From Candidatus Rifleibacteriota bacterium (GTDB taxonomy: Bacteria > Muiribacteriota > Ozemobacteria > Ozemobacterales > Ozemobacteraceae), in the NCBI GenBank assembly GCA_015232575.1, contig JADFZL010000002.1:62001-126000 (forward strand): a DNA stretch of 64,000 bases, in the 5' to 3' direction. Made by a program: the position numbers and the translations under genes. Positions 1-8,867 of the stretch are shown piece by piece. Position 1 is the first letter of the stretch. Every line of letters starts with the position of its first letter. The notes under the pieces are model-generated. The model had not been told where the DNA came from, did no database searches, and was given only the letters and a program-made list of their open reading frames with translations.

Positions 1-140
1 TGAAAAGATTCCTGCATCTGTTTGGTGTGTATTACCTGGCTTCTGTAGCCCTGATTCAGCGACGACATGACAGCAGCAAAAAATGCAAGGCTGACAGCTC
101 CAAAAATGACCAGAAGAAGCACATATCCTTTTCTTGTCAT
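1..140 (-). CDS. Pilin-like / PilX-type membrane protein, N-terminal fragment
   Basis: Only the first 46 codons lie in the window; the gene runs off the left edge. The start is an ATG preceded at good distance by GGAGGC. The protein begins MTRKG followed directly by a hydrophobic stretch of about 20 residues and then a polar helix. This is the layout of PilX/GspK-like minor pilins or pilin-like assembly proteins, which insert in the inner membrane by one N-terminal helix. It resembles the N-terminus of the protein at 58018-59301 (MNRKG, then a hydrophobic helix), so it may open a third pilin-like cluster continuing leftwards. The residue after the conserved Gly is Tyr and there is no Glu at +5, as in GspK/PilX rather than major pilins. 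The identification rests on a short segment. Confidence 0.5.
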   Translation of the reverse strand, partial: MTRKGYVLLLVIFGAVSLAFFAAVMSSLNQGYRSQVIHTKQMQESF

Positions 141-222
141 TTGAAGCCTCCAATAAAAATTTCTTTTTCACAACCCTTTCTTTAATCCTATCCATGAATT
201 TGATTATTGTCAAACAATAAAT

Positions 223-268
223 TTGCAGGCAATCTCAATTTTGAACAGTAAATTGAGATTGCCTGCAA
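223..268. repeat. Long intergenic hairpin (18-bp perfect arms, 10-nt loop)
   Basis: TTGCAGGCAATCTCAATT at 223-240 pairs perfectly with 251-268 across the loop TTGAACAGTA. It lies between the divergent pilin-like gene and FAD oxidase gene. No T-run follows on either strand, so it is not a standard intrinsic terminator. It could be a repeat element or an mRNA 5' structure. Confidence 0.7.
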
Positions 269-300
269 TAAAGTGAAAGTTAGCGAGAGCGTATATTTAA

Positions 301-330
301 GTGACTTGTATTCTTTGAATATGCTATAAT
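301..330 (+). promoter_or_regulatory. Probable extended -10 promoter for the FAD-linked oxidase
   Basis: TGCTATAAT at 322-330 is a perfect extended -10 box. A weak -35 match, GTGACT (301-306), lies 18 bases upstream. Transcription would start near 337, giving a leader of about 250 nt that includes the hairpin repeat at 486-567. This is a motif match only. Confidence 0.45.
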
Positions 331-485
331 ATTTGATGGAAATGCAGCTACTAAAGTCATAATTTTAATCGGAATTTTCGTTTTTTTTTGCTAATTGTAG
401 GATATGATTTAACCTTTATTCGATTATTGGGTAAACATTACGTAACTTTGTAATTTTCTGGTATGACCGCTATATTTTTTTTGCA

Positions 486-567
486 GCGGAGAGCACAAAG
501 TGCTCGACCGCGGGGAGTGAGACGGTCGAACTTGTTCGACCGGCGAGAGGGGGCGCGTGCCCCCTCT
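486..567. repeat. Palindromic repeat module, copy 1 (three successive hairpins)
   Basis: The module contains GAGCAC-AAA-GTGCTC, then CGGTCGAAC-TT-GTTCGACCG (523-542), then GAGAGGGGGC-GCGT-GCCCCCTCTC, each able to fold into a hairpin. The same string of hairpins recurs at 53565-53674. It is much GC-richer than its surroundings. It lies in the 5' leader of the FAD oxidase gene just upstream of the Shine-Dalgarno sequence, and would be mistranslated as protein if the upstream ATG at 463 were used. Confidence 0.8.
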
Positions 568-585
568 CTAAAAAGTGGGGAGAAT

Positions 586-2115
586 ATGGATATACCTATG
601 AATCAGGCTATGAGTGATTTTGAAAGTTATCTTTCAGATGAGTCAAGGGTCAAGGGGAATGCAGAGAAATTCTTTTTTCCGGAAAATGATGCTGATATTT
701 CACAGATTCTTCAGTTCGCAGAAAAGAATGATATTCCGGTGACTGTAAGCGGAGGGCGCACCGGTGTTGCAGCAGGTGCTGTCCCACGCGGTGGCTGGCT
801 TTTATCTATGGAAAAGATGTCGCAGGTAACTGGTTTTTATTTTGATTCGCTCTCAAATGAATATAGAATTACAGTCCAATCCGGATTAGCACTCAGTTCG
901 CTGCGGGGAATGCTTCAGACTGGAAGATTCTGCATGGTTAAGAATCCTGTTCGATACGATTTTGAAAGTGTCGAAAAATATCGAAAATCCATAAATAACT
1001 GGATATTCCCACCTGATCCAACTGAGCCGTCTGCGCAGATTGGTGGAATGACTGCAACAAATGCTTCCGGGGCAAAAACATTCAGATATGGACCGATGAG
1101 AAATTATATAAGAGCTATTAAAGTGGTTCTTCCCAATGGAGAAATAGTCTACTTGCGCCGCGGAGAAAAATTTTCCGGGAAATCAAATATTTTTCAATAT
1201 ATGCCGCTTTTGAATTATTCCATACCCTCAACAAAACATGCCTGTGGATACTATTCGTCAAATGAACATGATTTAATTGATATTTTCATCGGTTCAGAAG
1301 GAACGCTTGGAGTTATCAGCGAAATAGAACTTGCTCTGAAGCATGTTGAAGGAGAAAGAGTTGAAACAGTTGCGTTTTTTAAAGATCACGCTTCTGTTGC
1401 CGCTTTCGTTACCGGTTTGCGGTTGAAGGCGGCTGTAAATGATGATTTTATCGTTGAATCAATCGAATACATGTGCTCAAAATCGCTGAATTTGATTGAA
1501 GCCGATTCGAAAGGGTGGGGCAGGGGTGGAATGGCAGTATTCGCAGGATTGAGAATCTCGCAGAATATTGCTTCAACACTTGAGAGCGTTCAACAGATGA
1601 TAATCGACAGCAATGGTGATCCGGATCTGGCTTTGATAGCTGTCAGCCCGCCTGATCTCGCGCGATTCAGCTCATTGAGACACCTTCTTCCTGAAAAAGT
1701 TAATGATAAAATTTCTCAGAGAAGAAAACAATATCCAAAGCTGACAAAATTAGGCACTGACATGGCTGTTCCAGATTCAAAGCTCGAAGAAATAATGAAT
1801 ATGTACACGGAAAAACTAATTGAGTCCAAGCTTGAACACGTTATCTTCGGACACATAGGCGACAACCATCTTCACGTTAATATTCTTCCGGCAAACACCG
1901 AAGAATACTCAAAGGGACGCGAATTGTACGAATTCTTTGCCGAATATGTCGTAAAATGTAACGGTTCAGTCAGCGCAGAGCATGGCATCGGAAAACTGAA
2001 AACCTATCTGCTTGAAAAGCAGTTTTCTCCCGAATCAATTGTACAAATGAAAAATCTGAAAAAGTATTTCGACCCGAAATGGCTCCTCGGAAGGGGAAAC
2101 CTTTTTCCAGAATAA
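586..2115 (+). CDS. FAD-linked oxidase, GlcD / D-lactate dehydrogenase family
   Basis: Predicted 509-residue flavoenzyme of the FAD-binding type 4 / FAD-oxidase C family (glycolate oxidase GlcD, D-2-hydroxyacid dehydrogenases), which oxidises 2-hydroxy acids to 2-oxo acids. The N-terminal third has the PCMH-type FAD-binding fold, with a Gly-rich segment (TVSGGRTGVAAGAVP) and GGMTATNASGAKTFRYG further on. The C-terminal part has FGHIGDNHLHVNILP and AEHGIG, the conserved His/Glu active-site signatures of this family. ATG 586 was chosen because GGGGAG sits 4-8 nt upstream; the longer frame from 463 would translate the palindromic repeat at 486-567 as a low-complexity N-terminus. It is a stand-alone gene with no iron-sulphur (GlcF-like) partner nearby, so electron acceptor and substrate cannot be assigned. 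Confidence 0.88.
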   Translation: MDIPMNQAMSDFESYLSDESRVKGNAEKFFFPENDADISQILQFAEKNDIPVTVSGGRTGVAAGAVPRGGWLLSMEKMSQVTGFYFDSLSNEYRITVQSGLALSSLRGMLQTGRFCMVKNPVRYDFESVEKYRKSINNWIFPPDPTEPSAQIGGMTATNASGAKTFRYGPMRNYIRAIKVVLPNGEIVYLRRGEKFSGKSNIFQYMPLLNYSIPSTKHACGYYSSNEHDLIDIFIGSEGTLGVISEIELALKHVEGERVETVAFFKDHASVAAFVTGLRLKAAVNDDFIVESIEYMCSKSLNLIEADSKGWGRGGMAVFAGLRISQNIASTLESVQQMIIDSNGDPDLALIAVSPPDLARFSSLRHLLPEKVNDKISQRRKQYPKLTKLGTDMAVPDSKLEEIMNMYTEKLIESKLEHVIFGHIGDNHLHVNILPANTEEYSKGRELYEFFAEYVVKCNGSVSAEHGIGKLKTYLLEKQFSPESIVQMKNLKKYFDPKWLLGRGNLFPE

Positions 2116-2166
2116 TTTGACACTGTAGCAAATTAGCCGATGTTAAAGTAGAAATATATGCTCAAT

Positions 2167-2237
2167 TGTTATTTCGGACCGAAGGGAGAAATCTCCGAAG
2201 GGTAAGCAGATTTTTCCCTTCAGTCGAAATGACAGCA
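2167..2237. repeat. Inverted-repeat element of the 'TTTCTCCCTTCGGTCGAAATGAC' family
   Basis: The left arm (GTTATTTCGGACCGAAGGGA onward) and the right arm (ending CCCTTCAGTCGAAATGAC) are imperfect inverted copies of about 27 bp. Relatives occur at 39000-39104, 41928-41990 and 48881-48914. All four are intergenic. Short repeats of this type are scattered in many bacterial genomes. Just downstream, 2298-2338 holds a different small direct repeat (ATTCCGTGG / ATTCCGTGCA). Confidence 0.75.
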
Positions 2238-2361
2238 GAGTTGCAGCGAAGAACTACCGATGACAGCAAAGTTGTAGGATAAATCAGCCTCTTTCGTGAA
2301 TGCACCATTCCGTGGTATTCCGTGCAATTCCGTGGTTAAAAATCAGTTTCTGTTTTACGTA

Positions 2362-4029
2362 TTATTTCAGAATTGATCTGGCGAAAGCTATTCCATTTTC
2401 ACCAGTGTCGCCAAGCATTCGTGCAATCTCAAGTTCACGCACTTTTCCGGAAGTACTTTCAATTTTTACAAGAGTTTCGTCATTCTCGACAGACTTGTTT
2501 ACGGTAAAATGTCTGTCTCCTTCTTTTGCGATCTGATGAAGATGAGTTACGAGAATAACCTGTTTGTTTTTGGAAAGAGCTTTCAGGCTTTTTGCAACTG
2601 CTTCAGCGGTTTCTCCGCCGATTCCGGTATCGACTTCATCGAAAATAAGCGTTGGAATTTCGTCTGAATCAGAGAGCACTCTTTTAATTGAGAGAGCTAT
2701 TCTCGATAATTCACCACCCGAAGCAATTTTTTTCAACGACCCTGGCGGAGCTCCGGGGTTCAGCGAAGCGACGAATTCAATATTTTCTCCGCCGTCTGCT
2801 CCTGGTGTGGTTTTTATCAGTGATACTTCGAACAGAACTTTTGCAAAACCTAGTGTGGCAAGTTCTTTCATTACAAGCTTCTGAAGCTTTTCAGCGTTCT
2901 TTTTTCTCTGTTCTGAAATTTCACCTGTCAATGCAGAGAATTGTTTGTCAATTTTTTCGAGTTCTTTCTCCAGTTTTGCCCTGGTACTGTCTGGGGCGGA
3001 CAATTCAGAAATTTCCTTTTCGGTTTCGGCTTTCATTGTAATTAAAGTTTGTACATCACATCCATATTTACGGCAGGCACGACCAATCAGGTTTAATCGT
3101 TCCTGAATTTCTGAATTTCTTGCCGGGTCGAAGAAAGCATTAGACGCTTCGCCGGCGATTTCCCGTTCAATTTCTCTGCATTCATTGAATAGAGAATCCA
3201 GTCTTTCATATAATGCCGCAAAAACAGTGTCATATTCCATGATATTTTTCAGAGATTCACGTGCACGACGAATCCGATCTATTATTCCAGATTTTTCTTC
3301 CATGCCTGAAAGCATTTCAATGGCTGTTTCCAGAGAAGTTGCTATCTGTTCAGAGTTCTGAAGTCTTTTCGCTTCATCTTTCAGATTCTCTTCTTCTTCC
3401 GGACTGTTCAAATCAAGTTTTTCGAGTTCTTCTTTAATCTCATGAAGCTTCTCGAGGCGTTCTGAACTGTTTTTCAGATTTTTTTCAAGTGCCTCGATTT
3501 CATCAATGATTTTTTTCCTCTGGGAATATACTTTTTTTAATTCCTCAAGTTTTTTAAGATGTACTTCCCCGCAGAATCTGTCCAGAAGATTTTTTTGGGT
3601 TTTTGAATCAAGAAGCGTCTGGTGCTCATTTTGACCGTGTATTTCGATCAGAGATTTGCCGATTTCCTTCAGCAGAGATAAATTGGCAAGAATTCCGTTA
3701 ATAAAAGTCTTTTCTGAACCTTCAAATTTAAAGGTTCTTGATATGCTGAGGCTGTTCTGGTCTTCTTCGTTGAGAAGTCCTGCATCGCTCAGGACTGAAT
3801 ATACGGCCATTTTATCATTAATTTTGAAATTTGCCTGTACTTTGGCAAGATTTTTGCCTTTAAGTACAACTCCGCTTTTGCCTTTTTTCCCAAGAACAAG
3901 TTTTATTGCTTCAAGCAATACGCTTTTGCCGGCGCCGGTTTCACCTGTAATAACATTCAATTGTTTTGAAAAATCCAGACAGCTTTTTCTGATAAATAAA
4001 AAATTTTCTACTTCAAGATCAATAATCAT
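2362..4029 (-). CDS. recN: DNA repair protein RecN
   Basis: SMC-like ATPase that acts at double-strand breaks in recombinational repair. The 555-residue protein opens with the RecN N-terminal fold and a Walker A motif GETGAGKS near residue 30. It continues as a long Glu/Lys-rich antiparallel coiled coil (about 150-370) and ends with the ABC-type signature LSRIALSIKRVL, Walker B TLIFDEVDTGIGG and an H-loop region VILVTHLHQIA. Order and length match RecN (usually 550-570 residues). The ATG at 4029 follows AGGAAC. It is the last gene of a minus-strand run after the SpoIID-domain gene; the 48-nt gap suggests co-transcription. Confidence 0.95.
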   Translation of the reverse strand: MIIDLEVENFLFIRKSCLDFSKQLNVITGETGAGKSVLLEAIKLVLGKKGKSGVVLKGKNLAKVQANFKINDKMAVYSVLSDAGLLNEEDQNSLSISRTFKFEGSEKTFINGILANLSLLKEIGKSLIEIHGQNEHQTLLDSKTQKNLLDRFCGEVHLKKLEELKKVYSQRKKIIDEIEALEKNLKNSSERLEKLHEIKEELEKLDLNSPEEEENLKDEAKRLQNSEQIATSLETAIEMLSGMEEKSGIIDRIRRARESLKNIMEYDTVFAALYERLDSLFNECREIEREIAGEASNAFFDPARNSEIQERLNLIGRACRKYGCDVQTLITMKAETEKEISELSAPDSTRAKLEKELEKIDKQFSALTGEISEQRKKNAEKLQKLVMKELATLGFAKVLFEVSLIKTTPGADGGENIEFVASLNPGAPPGSLKKIASGGELSRIALSIKRVLSDSDEIPTLIFDEVDTGIGGETAEAVAKSLKALSKNKQVILVTHLHQIAKEGDRHFTVNKSVENDETLVKIESTSGKVRELEIARMLGDTGENGIAFARSILK

Positions 4030-4077
4030 TTTGTTCCTGTTCCCGAATATGTATGGTGTACATTTCTAATGTTTGTT

Positions 4078-5592
4078 TTATTTCTTTTTCCGTGATGATT
4101 TTATCTTTTTTCCGGATGGCTTCTTTTTGCTTGCGCTGATTACATCTTTTCCGGTTTTTCCAGCTTTCCCGGTTTTCACTGATTTTTCAGGTTTTACGGC
4201 AGTCGTGGTGGTAACATTTTTTAATGATTCCTTGGAATTTAAAGGTGAAATTGAGCTCCAATACCATTTTCTGAAATTGCTTTTCTTTGCATTACTTTTT
4301 TTTGGTTCGGTTTTTTTCCCATAATCAAGTATTGAATTGGAAATAGTCGATGGTTTATTCGAAAATTTTACTTTTATTCCCGTTTTTTCTGCAGTTTGTA
4401 CAGGACTATTTCTTATCAGTTGTGTACCAGGGTAATAGAATTCGAGAATTTCGTCAGTAGAAAAGCCCAGTGATGCCATTCCCATTGCACCATCCTGGCA
4501 CATTCCAACGCGGTGCCCTCTTGATTTTGTTCTCACAAGATCAAATACATTCGGTGCATTTTCCGGAAGGTATAAAAGGTTTTTCAATTCGGGCATGGCG
4601 TTATCAGGTGATGAATATTCAGCGTCAGAATCGCTCAGGATATCATTTTCAATCATTTTCAGAGAATCTTCAATCTTCTTTGCGGAGCTTCCGGAAAATA
4701 TCAGTTCACCTTTTTTGTTTATTGTCCAGGAGCAGAAGAAGGGAAGATTCTTTTTTCTGTCTTCGTGTTTAACCAGATATGGAACGTGTTTGCCTTTCCA
4801 GACCTGCTGAGAGGAAAAAAGTATGCCGCCGCAATGTGCGTGATAAACAGATTCAGCAAGAGCGCCGTTGTATTGAAGATAACTGCCTTCTGTGTCGGAA
4901 ACGGCAAGATTTCCTTCGTGAAATTCCTTCTTAACACCTTCATAAGCTTGACAGTGAACTCCGTCACAGAGATCGAATCCGGAAATTCCATGTTTGTTGA
5001 TATGCCTCAAAAGATAAGTCCGTGCAGCAATTGCCTGAGCTTCCAGAGCTGTTTTTGCCGCACGAGATCCAATTTCAGAAGGTACAACCGATCTCAGGTA
5101 ATCTTTGACTGTAACGACGTTGATGCTCAGTAGCCTTCCTCTACCGGGAACCACTGCAATAGAGCCTCTGAAAGCTTTTTTGTTGCCGGAATTGTTTATC
5201 AGCCACAGGTATCTGGGAGATTTTCCAATGGGAGAAAATAGAAGAGTGTGGTTCGACTTGAATCTTTGTTTCCCATTGATTTTAATAAGTAACTCGGTTT
5301 TTATGGACAAAACCTCTATTGAATTTGCGTGGCCGGAAAATATCGCGTCATTAGAGAGTGGATCAAAAATCTCCACTCTCTCGTCAGACGGATGAATAGT
5401 GAACTTCGAAGGAAGGCCAAGAGAAAGAAGTCCGATTCTTACCTGCTCAGGAAAAATCTGTTGCTCAGCATTTACAGTTCCGGAAAATACCGAAAAAACA
5501 AGTGTCAGTAAAAGCGCACAAAATAATAATCTTTCAGAGCAGATACCAGAAGGCAGATTCCCACGCAGAGGCCTTTTGCAGAAAATTTGCAT
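4078..5592 (-). CDS. Secreted SpoIID/LytB-domain protein
   Basis: This 504-residue protein has an N-terminal signal peptide (hydrophobic stretch LLFCALLLTLVFSVFSG, cleavage likely after VNA). The central SpoIID domain (about 160-400) has VVPSEIG, the AQAIAARTYLL helix, CDGVHCQAYEG, and HRVGMCQDGAMGMA near its end. SpoIID of Bacillus is a lytic transglycosylase that cleaves denuded glycan strands; the family also occurs in non-sporulating bacteria. The Glu in PSEIG corresponds to the catalytic Glu region. The last 90 residues are Lys/Ser/Thr-rich and disordered, perhaps wall binding. It sits 16 nt downstream of serS and probably shares its transcript. A sporulation role is not implied. Confidence 0.9.
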   Translation of the reverse strand: MQIFCKRPLRGNLPSGICSERLLFCALLLTLVFSVFSGTVNAEQQIFPEQVRIGLLSLGLPSKFTIHPSDERVEIFDPLSNDAIFSGHANSIEVLSIKTELLIKINGKQRFKSNHTLLFSPIGKSPRYLWLINNSGNKKAFRGSIAVVPGRGRLLSINVVTVKDYLRSVVPSEIGSRAAKTALEAQAIAARTYLLRHINKHGISGFDLCDGVHCQAYEGVKKEFHEGNLAVSDTEGSYLQYNGALAESVYHAHCGGILFSSQQVWKGKHVPYLVKHEDRKKNLPFFCSWTINKKGELIFSGSSAKKIEDSLKMIENDILSDSDAEYSSPDNAMPELKNLLYLPENAPNVFDLVRTKSRGHRVGMCQDGAMGMASLGFSTDEILEFYYPGTQLIRNSPVQTAEKTGIKVKFSNKPSTISNSILDYGKKTEPKKSNAKKSNFRKWYWSSISPLNSKESLKNVTTTTAVKPEKSVKTGKAGKTGKDVISASKKKPSGKKIKSSRKKK

Positions 5593-5608
5593 GCAAACAC
5601 TTTACCCT

Positions 5609-7009
5609 TTAAATGAAATCTTCCTTTTCAATGTGGGTTTTACCAGCCATGTATTTTCTTAAAGGCTCAGGAATAAAAATTTTTCCATTCTCATCCTGAT
5701 AGTTTTCCATGATGGCAACCCAGGTTCTTCCAACCGCAAGCCCTGAGCCGTTCAAAGTATGTACAAAAGCAGTTTTGGCAGTTTTACCTTCGCCTTTGAA
5801 GCGGATATTTGCTCTTCTTGCCTGAAAATCTTCAAAGTTACTGCATGAGCTGATTTCACGATAAGTTTTTTGTGAAGGCAGCCACACTTCGATGTCATAA
5901 GTCTTTGCTGCTGAAAATCCCATATCGCCGGTTGAAAGTGTAACCAGTCTGTATGGCAATCCAAGGGTTTGCAGAATAGATTCAGCGTCAGAAGTAAGTT
6001 TTTCAAGTTCTTCATAAGATTTATCAGGATGTGCAAACTTTACAAGTTCGACTTTGTCAAACTGGTGCTGTCTGATAAGTCCTCTGGTGTCTTTTCCATA
6101 GGAACCTGCTTCGCTTCTGAAGCACTGTGTGAATGCACAATATTTTATTGTAAGTGCTGTTTCGGGCAATATTTCATTTGAATGAAGGTTTGTAACCGGA
6201 ACTTCAGCGGTTGGAATGAGGTAATATTCCTGATCGCGAAGCTTGAAAAGGTCTGCTTCAAATTTTGGAAGCTGTCCGGTGCCTCTGAGTGAGTTTGCAT
6301 TGACAATAACTGGCGGATAGATTTCTTTATAACCATTCACCTGTGTGTGATGGTCAAGCATGAACGAAGTAATCGCACGTTCAAGTGCTGCGCCTGAGCC
6401 TTTCAAAACAGAGAATCTTGCTCCGGAAATCTTTACTGCTCTTTCAAGGTCAAGAATCTTGAGATTAACTCCAAGATCTACGTGATCAAGCGGATTAAAT
6501 GAAAAGCTTTTCGGGGTTCCAAAGCGTCGTGCTTCCGGATTGTCTTCATCACCTGCTCCAATGGGAACGCTGCAATGAGGAACATTTGGAACAGTTAAAA
6601 GCAGTTCTTCCAATTTCAGATCAACGCAACTGACTTTTTCATCAAGTGCTTTGATGTCGTCAGATACTTGTTTCATACCACTGAGAAGGTCGTCAGCTGG
6701 TTGTTTAGCTGCTTTTCGTGCTGCTACCTGTTGAGAAACTTTATTTCTATTGGATTTAAGGTTTTCAACTTCAAAAAGGTACTGTCTTTTTTCTGAATCA
6801 AGTTCTTCCAGTTTTTTAATTTTATCAATATCCACAATATTGCTGTGTTCATTGAGGAATTTAAGCGACTCTTTGGTCTTTTTTGCTTCCAGTTTTGCTT
6901 CAGACAATGCAGTTGTTACTTTTTCACTGCTCCAGTCAAGTTCGCCGCGGGAGATAAGCCCTTTTTTCAGTAAATCGGGATTACTTTTGATCCATTTTAT
7001 ATCCAACAT
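5609..7009 (-). CDS. serS: Seryl-tRNA synthetase
   Basis: Class II aminoacyl-tRNA synthetase charging tRNA-Ser. Residues 1-135 form the tRNA-binding coiled-coil arm. The catalytic core shows the TAEV serine-site motif (267-270), motif 2 ([20 protein letters not shown], 297-316) and motif 3 ([18 protein letters not shown], about 421-438). At 466 residues it is about 40 longer than typical bacterial SerS; the extra length appears in the N-terminal coiled coil (around 30-65). The start is supported by alignment with the usual MLDIKxI opening, though the Shine-Dalgarno is weak. No T-box leader is seen in the 118 nt upstream. Confidence 0.97.
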   Translation of the reverse strand: MLDIKWIKSNPDLLKKGLISRGELDWSSEKVTTALSEAKLEAKKTKESLKFLNEHSNIVDIDKIKKLEELDSEKRQYLFEVENLKSNRNKVSQQVAARKAAKQPADDLLSGMKQVSDDIKALDEKVSCVDLKLEELLLTVPNVPHCSVPIGAGDEDNPEARRFGTPKSFSFNPLDHVDLGVNLKILDLERAVKISGARFSVLKGSGAALERAITSFMLDHHTQVNGYKEIYPPVIVNANSLRGTGQLPKFEADLFKLRDQEYYLIPTAEVPVTNLHSNEILPETALTIKYCAFTQCFRSEAGSYGKDTRGLIRQHQFDKVELVKFAHPDKSYEELEKLTSDAESILQTLGLPYRLVTLSTGDMGFSAAKTYDIEVWLPSQKTYREISSCSNFEDFQARRANIRFKGEGKTAKTAFVHTLNGSGLAVGRTWVAIMENYQDENGKIFIPEPLRKYMAGKTHIEKEDFI

Positions 7010-7127
7010 TTCAGTGTGCCTCCAGTGTACCTGTAAAAAACTATATTATTTTTTTGACTTGTGAAGATTATACTCTTTAGCATTAATTTTCAAGAGGTAA
7101 AAAATAAGTTTACAAAATTTTTGTGTA

Positions 7128-7868
7128 CTAGGGATCTATTGTCGCATTATTTCGATTTGAATATTTTTTATAAACGAATATTGCGAGCAAAAGTCCTGCA
7201 AGAAATTTGCTTGAGATTGATAGAAAATAAAGACTTTTGATTCCTTCTTTCTGATTTGTGGAAAATCTCTCTGGGCCAAGGCTGGTAAGATAAAATACTC
7301 CATTGATGTATCCAGTGGGTTTTCCATTTTCAAAGCCTCCCAGTGCCCATGCTTCGGAGTTTTCAGGCAAATACGAATCTTTTCTGTATTCTGCTTTGTC
7401 AGAATCTTCAGTTTCTCCAGGTGCTTTTGCAGAAGGATTTTCAAATCGTAATTTCATCAGATCCTGTCCAATTTCGATACCCAGCCAGTCATTCATCAGT
7501 ATTGAACCTGTTTCGTCTTCCATAATGAATGGAACAGACTGCGGTTCTTCTTCAAATTTTTTCTTCGTGGCTCTCTGAATCCATTTGCCGCCTCTGCGTA
7601 AATCTTCAATAACAGTTTTAATGCCTTCAGATTTTTTCCATAAGCAAGGCTGGTTTCCGCAGATAAGCTTTTTGTCTTCTGATGCCGGTTTTAAAGTCAC
7701 TTTTACCCACGCCGGACCATTCTGAAGCTTAACCATGGATATATTTTTTGTCGAAGCTGAATTTATCTGTTCAATTACCTTCTGCTGATCAGAAATCAGC
7801 CATGAAGAAGTGATACCGATGCAAAATAAAAAGGTAAACAGAAAAAAAAACTTTTTCCCAGAAAACAT
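7128..7868 (-). CDS. GIDE-like membrane protein (TM - GIDE domain - TM)
   Basis: A 246-residue protein with one membrane helix at each end (about 6-24 and 213-233). The middle has the pattern of the GIDE domain known from mitochondrial E3 ligase MULAN and bacterial relatives: GPAWVKVTLKP at 51, a Cys pair region (C70, C75), a Trp after a Gly-rich turn (GGKW, 93-96), the hallmark PFIMEDETGSILM (113-125), then a final E-A-W-A-L-G-G-F strand and a Gly-rich loop before the second helix. No RING finger is present, as expected in bacteria. The function of bacterial GIDE proteins is not established. ATG 7868 follows AAGGAA. Assignment is by motif memory, not a profile search. Confidence 0.6.
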   Translation of the reverse strand: MFSGKKFFFLFTFLFCIGITSSWLISDQQKVIEQINSASTKNISMVKLQNGPAWVKVTLKPASEDKKLICGNQPCLWKKSEGIKTVIEDLRRGGKWIQRATKKKFEEEPQSVPFIMEDETGSILMNDWLGIEIGQDLMKLRFENPSAKAPGETEDSDKAEYRKDSYLPENSEAWALGGFENGKPTGYINGVFYLTSLGPERFSTNQKEGIKSLYFLSISSKFLAGLLLAIFVYKKYSNRNNATIDP

Positions 7869-8072
7869 ATACTGATTCCTTCAATAAATTGAATTCACTG
7901 TAAATAATACAATACCAAATAATTCTCATCAGCTCGGGCTTGATAAATCAAGCCCCTACATAAATAAAGTCCCTGCAGAAAACTGGATGAACGAATAATG
8001 CAGAATAGGTATAATACTATTTTTCTATTATTCTGAAAAGAGAAATTATTCATGAGAAAATGATGGGAAATG

Positions 8073-8101
8073 AAAAAAGAGCGGTTTTCCGCTCTTTTTT
8101 T
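8073..8101. terminator. Bidirectional intrinsic terminator
   Basis: AAAAAAGAGCGG-TTTT-CCGCTCTTTTTT is a perfect stem with A-tract and T-tract on both sides, so it works in either direction. It lies 53 nt beyond the stop of the minus-strand SLH gene and upstream of the GIDE-like gene, ending transcription between them. Confidence 0.9.
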
Positions 8102-8153
8102 AACCCCAAGTCCCTTTCGTGTCAAACCATATATTAAGAAATACTATTGCTAA

Positions 8154-8567
8154 TCAATTTTCAGCTGGTTTACAGACGATTTTCTTTTGTTCGTCAAGTC
8201 CGATTTTTTCCCTGACTTCCTTCAGAGATTTTTTTACATCAAGTATTTCATCAGATAAATCCTTCAGAAAGGTTTTTACAGTATCAAGATCTTTGCTGGA
8301 AATAGAATCATTCTTTTTATTTTGACTTTCATTGAGTATTCTTGCCAGAATAACCGCAACTTCATAGCGATTAATGAACTTATCTCCGTTGTATGAACCA
8401 TCAGGTTCAAGTTTGATGATGTTGTTTTTCATAAGATACTCAATAGAAGGCTTCGCCCAGTGTTCTTCTGAAATATCCTTTATCTGTTGAGCATTGACAA
8501 CTGAATTCCACAAACTTATTCCTGCAACAGAAGCCAGGAGCAGAAAAATAGATACTTTTTTTATCAT
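8154..8567 (-). CDS. Small exported SLH-domain protein with coiled-coil tail
   Basis: 137 residues: a signal peptide (MIKKVSIFLLLASVAG..., cleavage after VNA), one S-layer homology domain (about 29-78, with DISEEHWAKPSIEYLMKNNI and the NRYEVAVILARIL helix), then an acidic/basic coiled coil ending near the C-terminus. SLH domains bind pyruvylated or polyamine-bearing wall polymers. In some diderms an SLH plus coiled coil precedes a porin barrel (OmpM type); here the protein stops after the coiled coil, so it could be a free peptidoglycan-binding spacer. The start at 8567 (AAGGAG upstream) is preferred over the ATG 13 codons earlier, which would bury the signal peptide. Confidence 0.85.
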   Translation of the reverse strand: MIKKVSIFLLLASVAGISLWNSVVNAQQIKDISEEHWAKPSIEYLMKNNIIKLEPDGSYNGDKFINRYEVAVILARILNESQNKKNDSISSKDLDTVKTFLKDLSDEILDVKKSLKEVREKIGLDEQKKIVCKPAEN

Positions 8568-8659
8568 ACTGATATTTCTCCTTTGAAGCGAAAATGCTAT
8601 CGTCAAAAGAGTGACTTTTTTAAATAGAATATTATTATATTTTTTGTCAGCCTGAAAAA

Positions 8660-8850
8660 AAGAGTGATCTCACGCAGAGACGCAGAGGCGCAGAGAAAAT
8701 CAGAGAAAATCCAACTCGAAACTCAATCTCAAATCTCGAAACTCAATCTCAAATCTCGAAAATCCAACCTAAAATCTTGAAAATCTGCGTAATCCGTGTA
8801 ATCTGCGGACAAAAAAATCTTTTCTTTTCTTTTCTTGTCTTTTCTTTTCC
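8660..8850. repeat. Low-complexity intergenic repeat patch
   Basis: Three kinds of small repeats lie here. CGCAGAGACGCAGAGGCGCA appears at about 8673-8693, two direct copies of a 20-bp CTCGAAACTCAATCTCAAAT unit near 8715-8757, and ATCTGCGTAATCCGTGTAAT with TCTGCGG at about 8780-8807, followed by a TTTTC-rich tract. Similar strings occur between genes in many unrelated bacteria. No gene is seen in this stretch. Confidence 0.6.
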
Positions 8851-8867
8851 TGGTTTTTTTTCGTTTT

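Noticed and set aside
463..585. Longer N-terminus for the FAD oxidase from ATG 463
   Set aside because: It would translate the palindromic repeat found again at 53565; ATG 586 has a Shine-Dalgarno sequence and starts the real domain.
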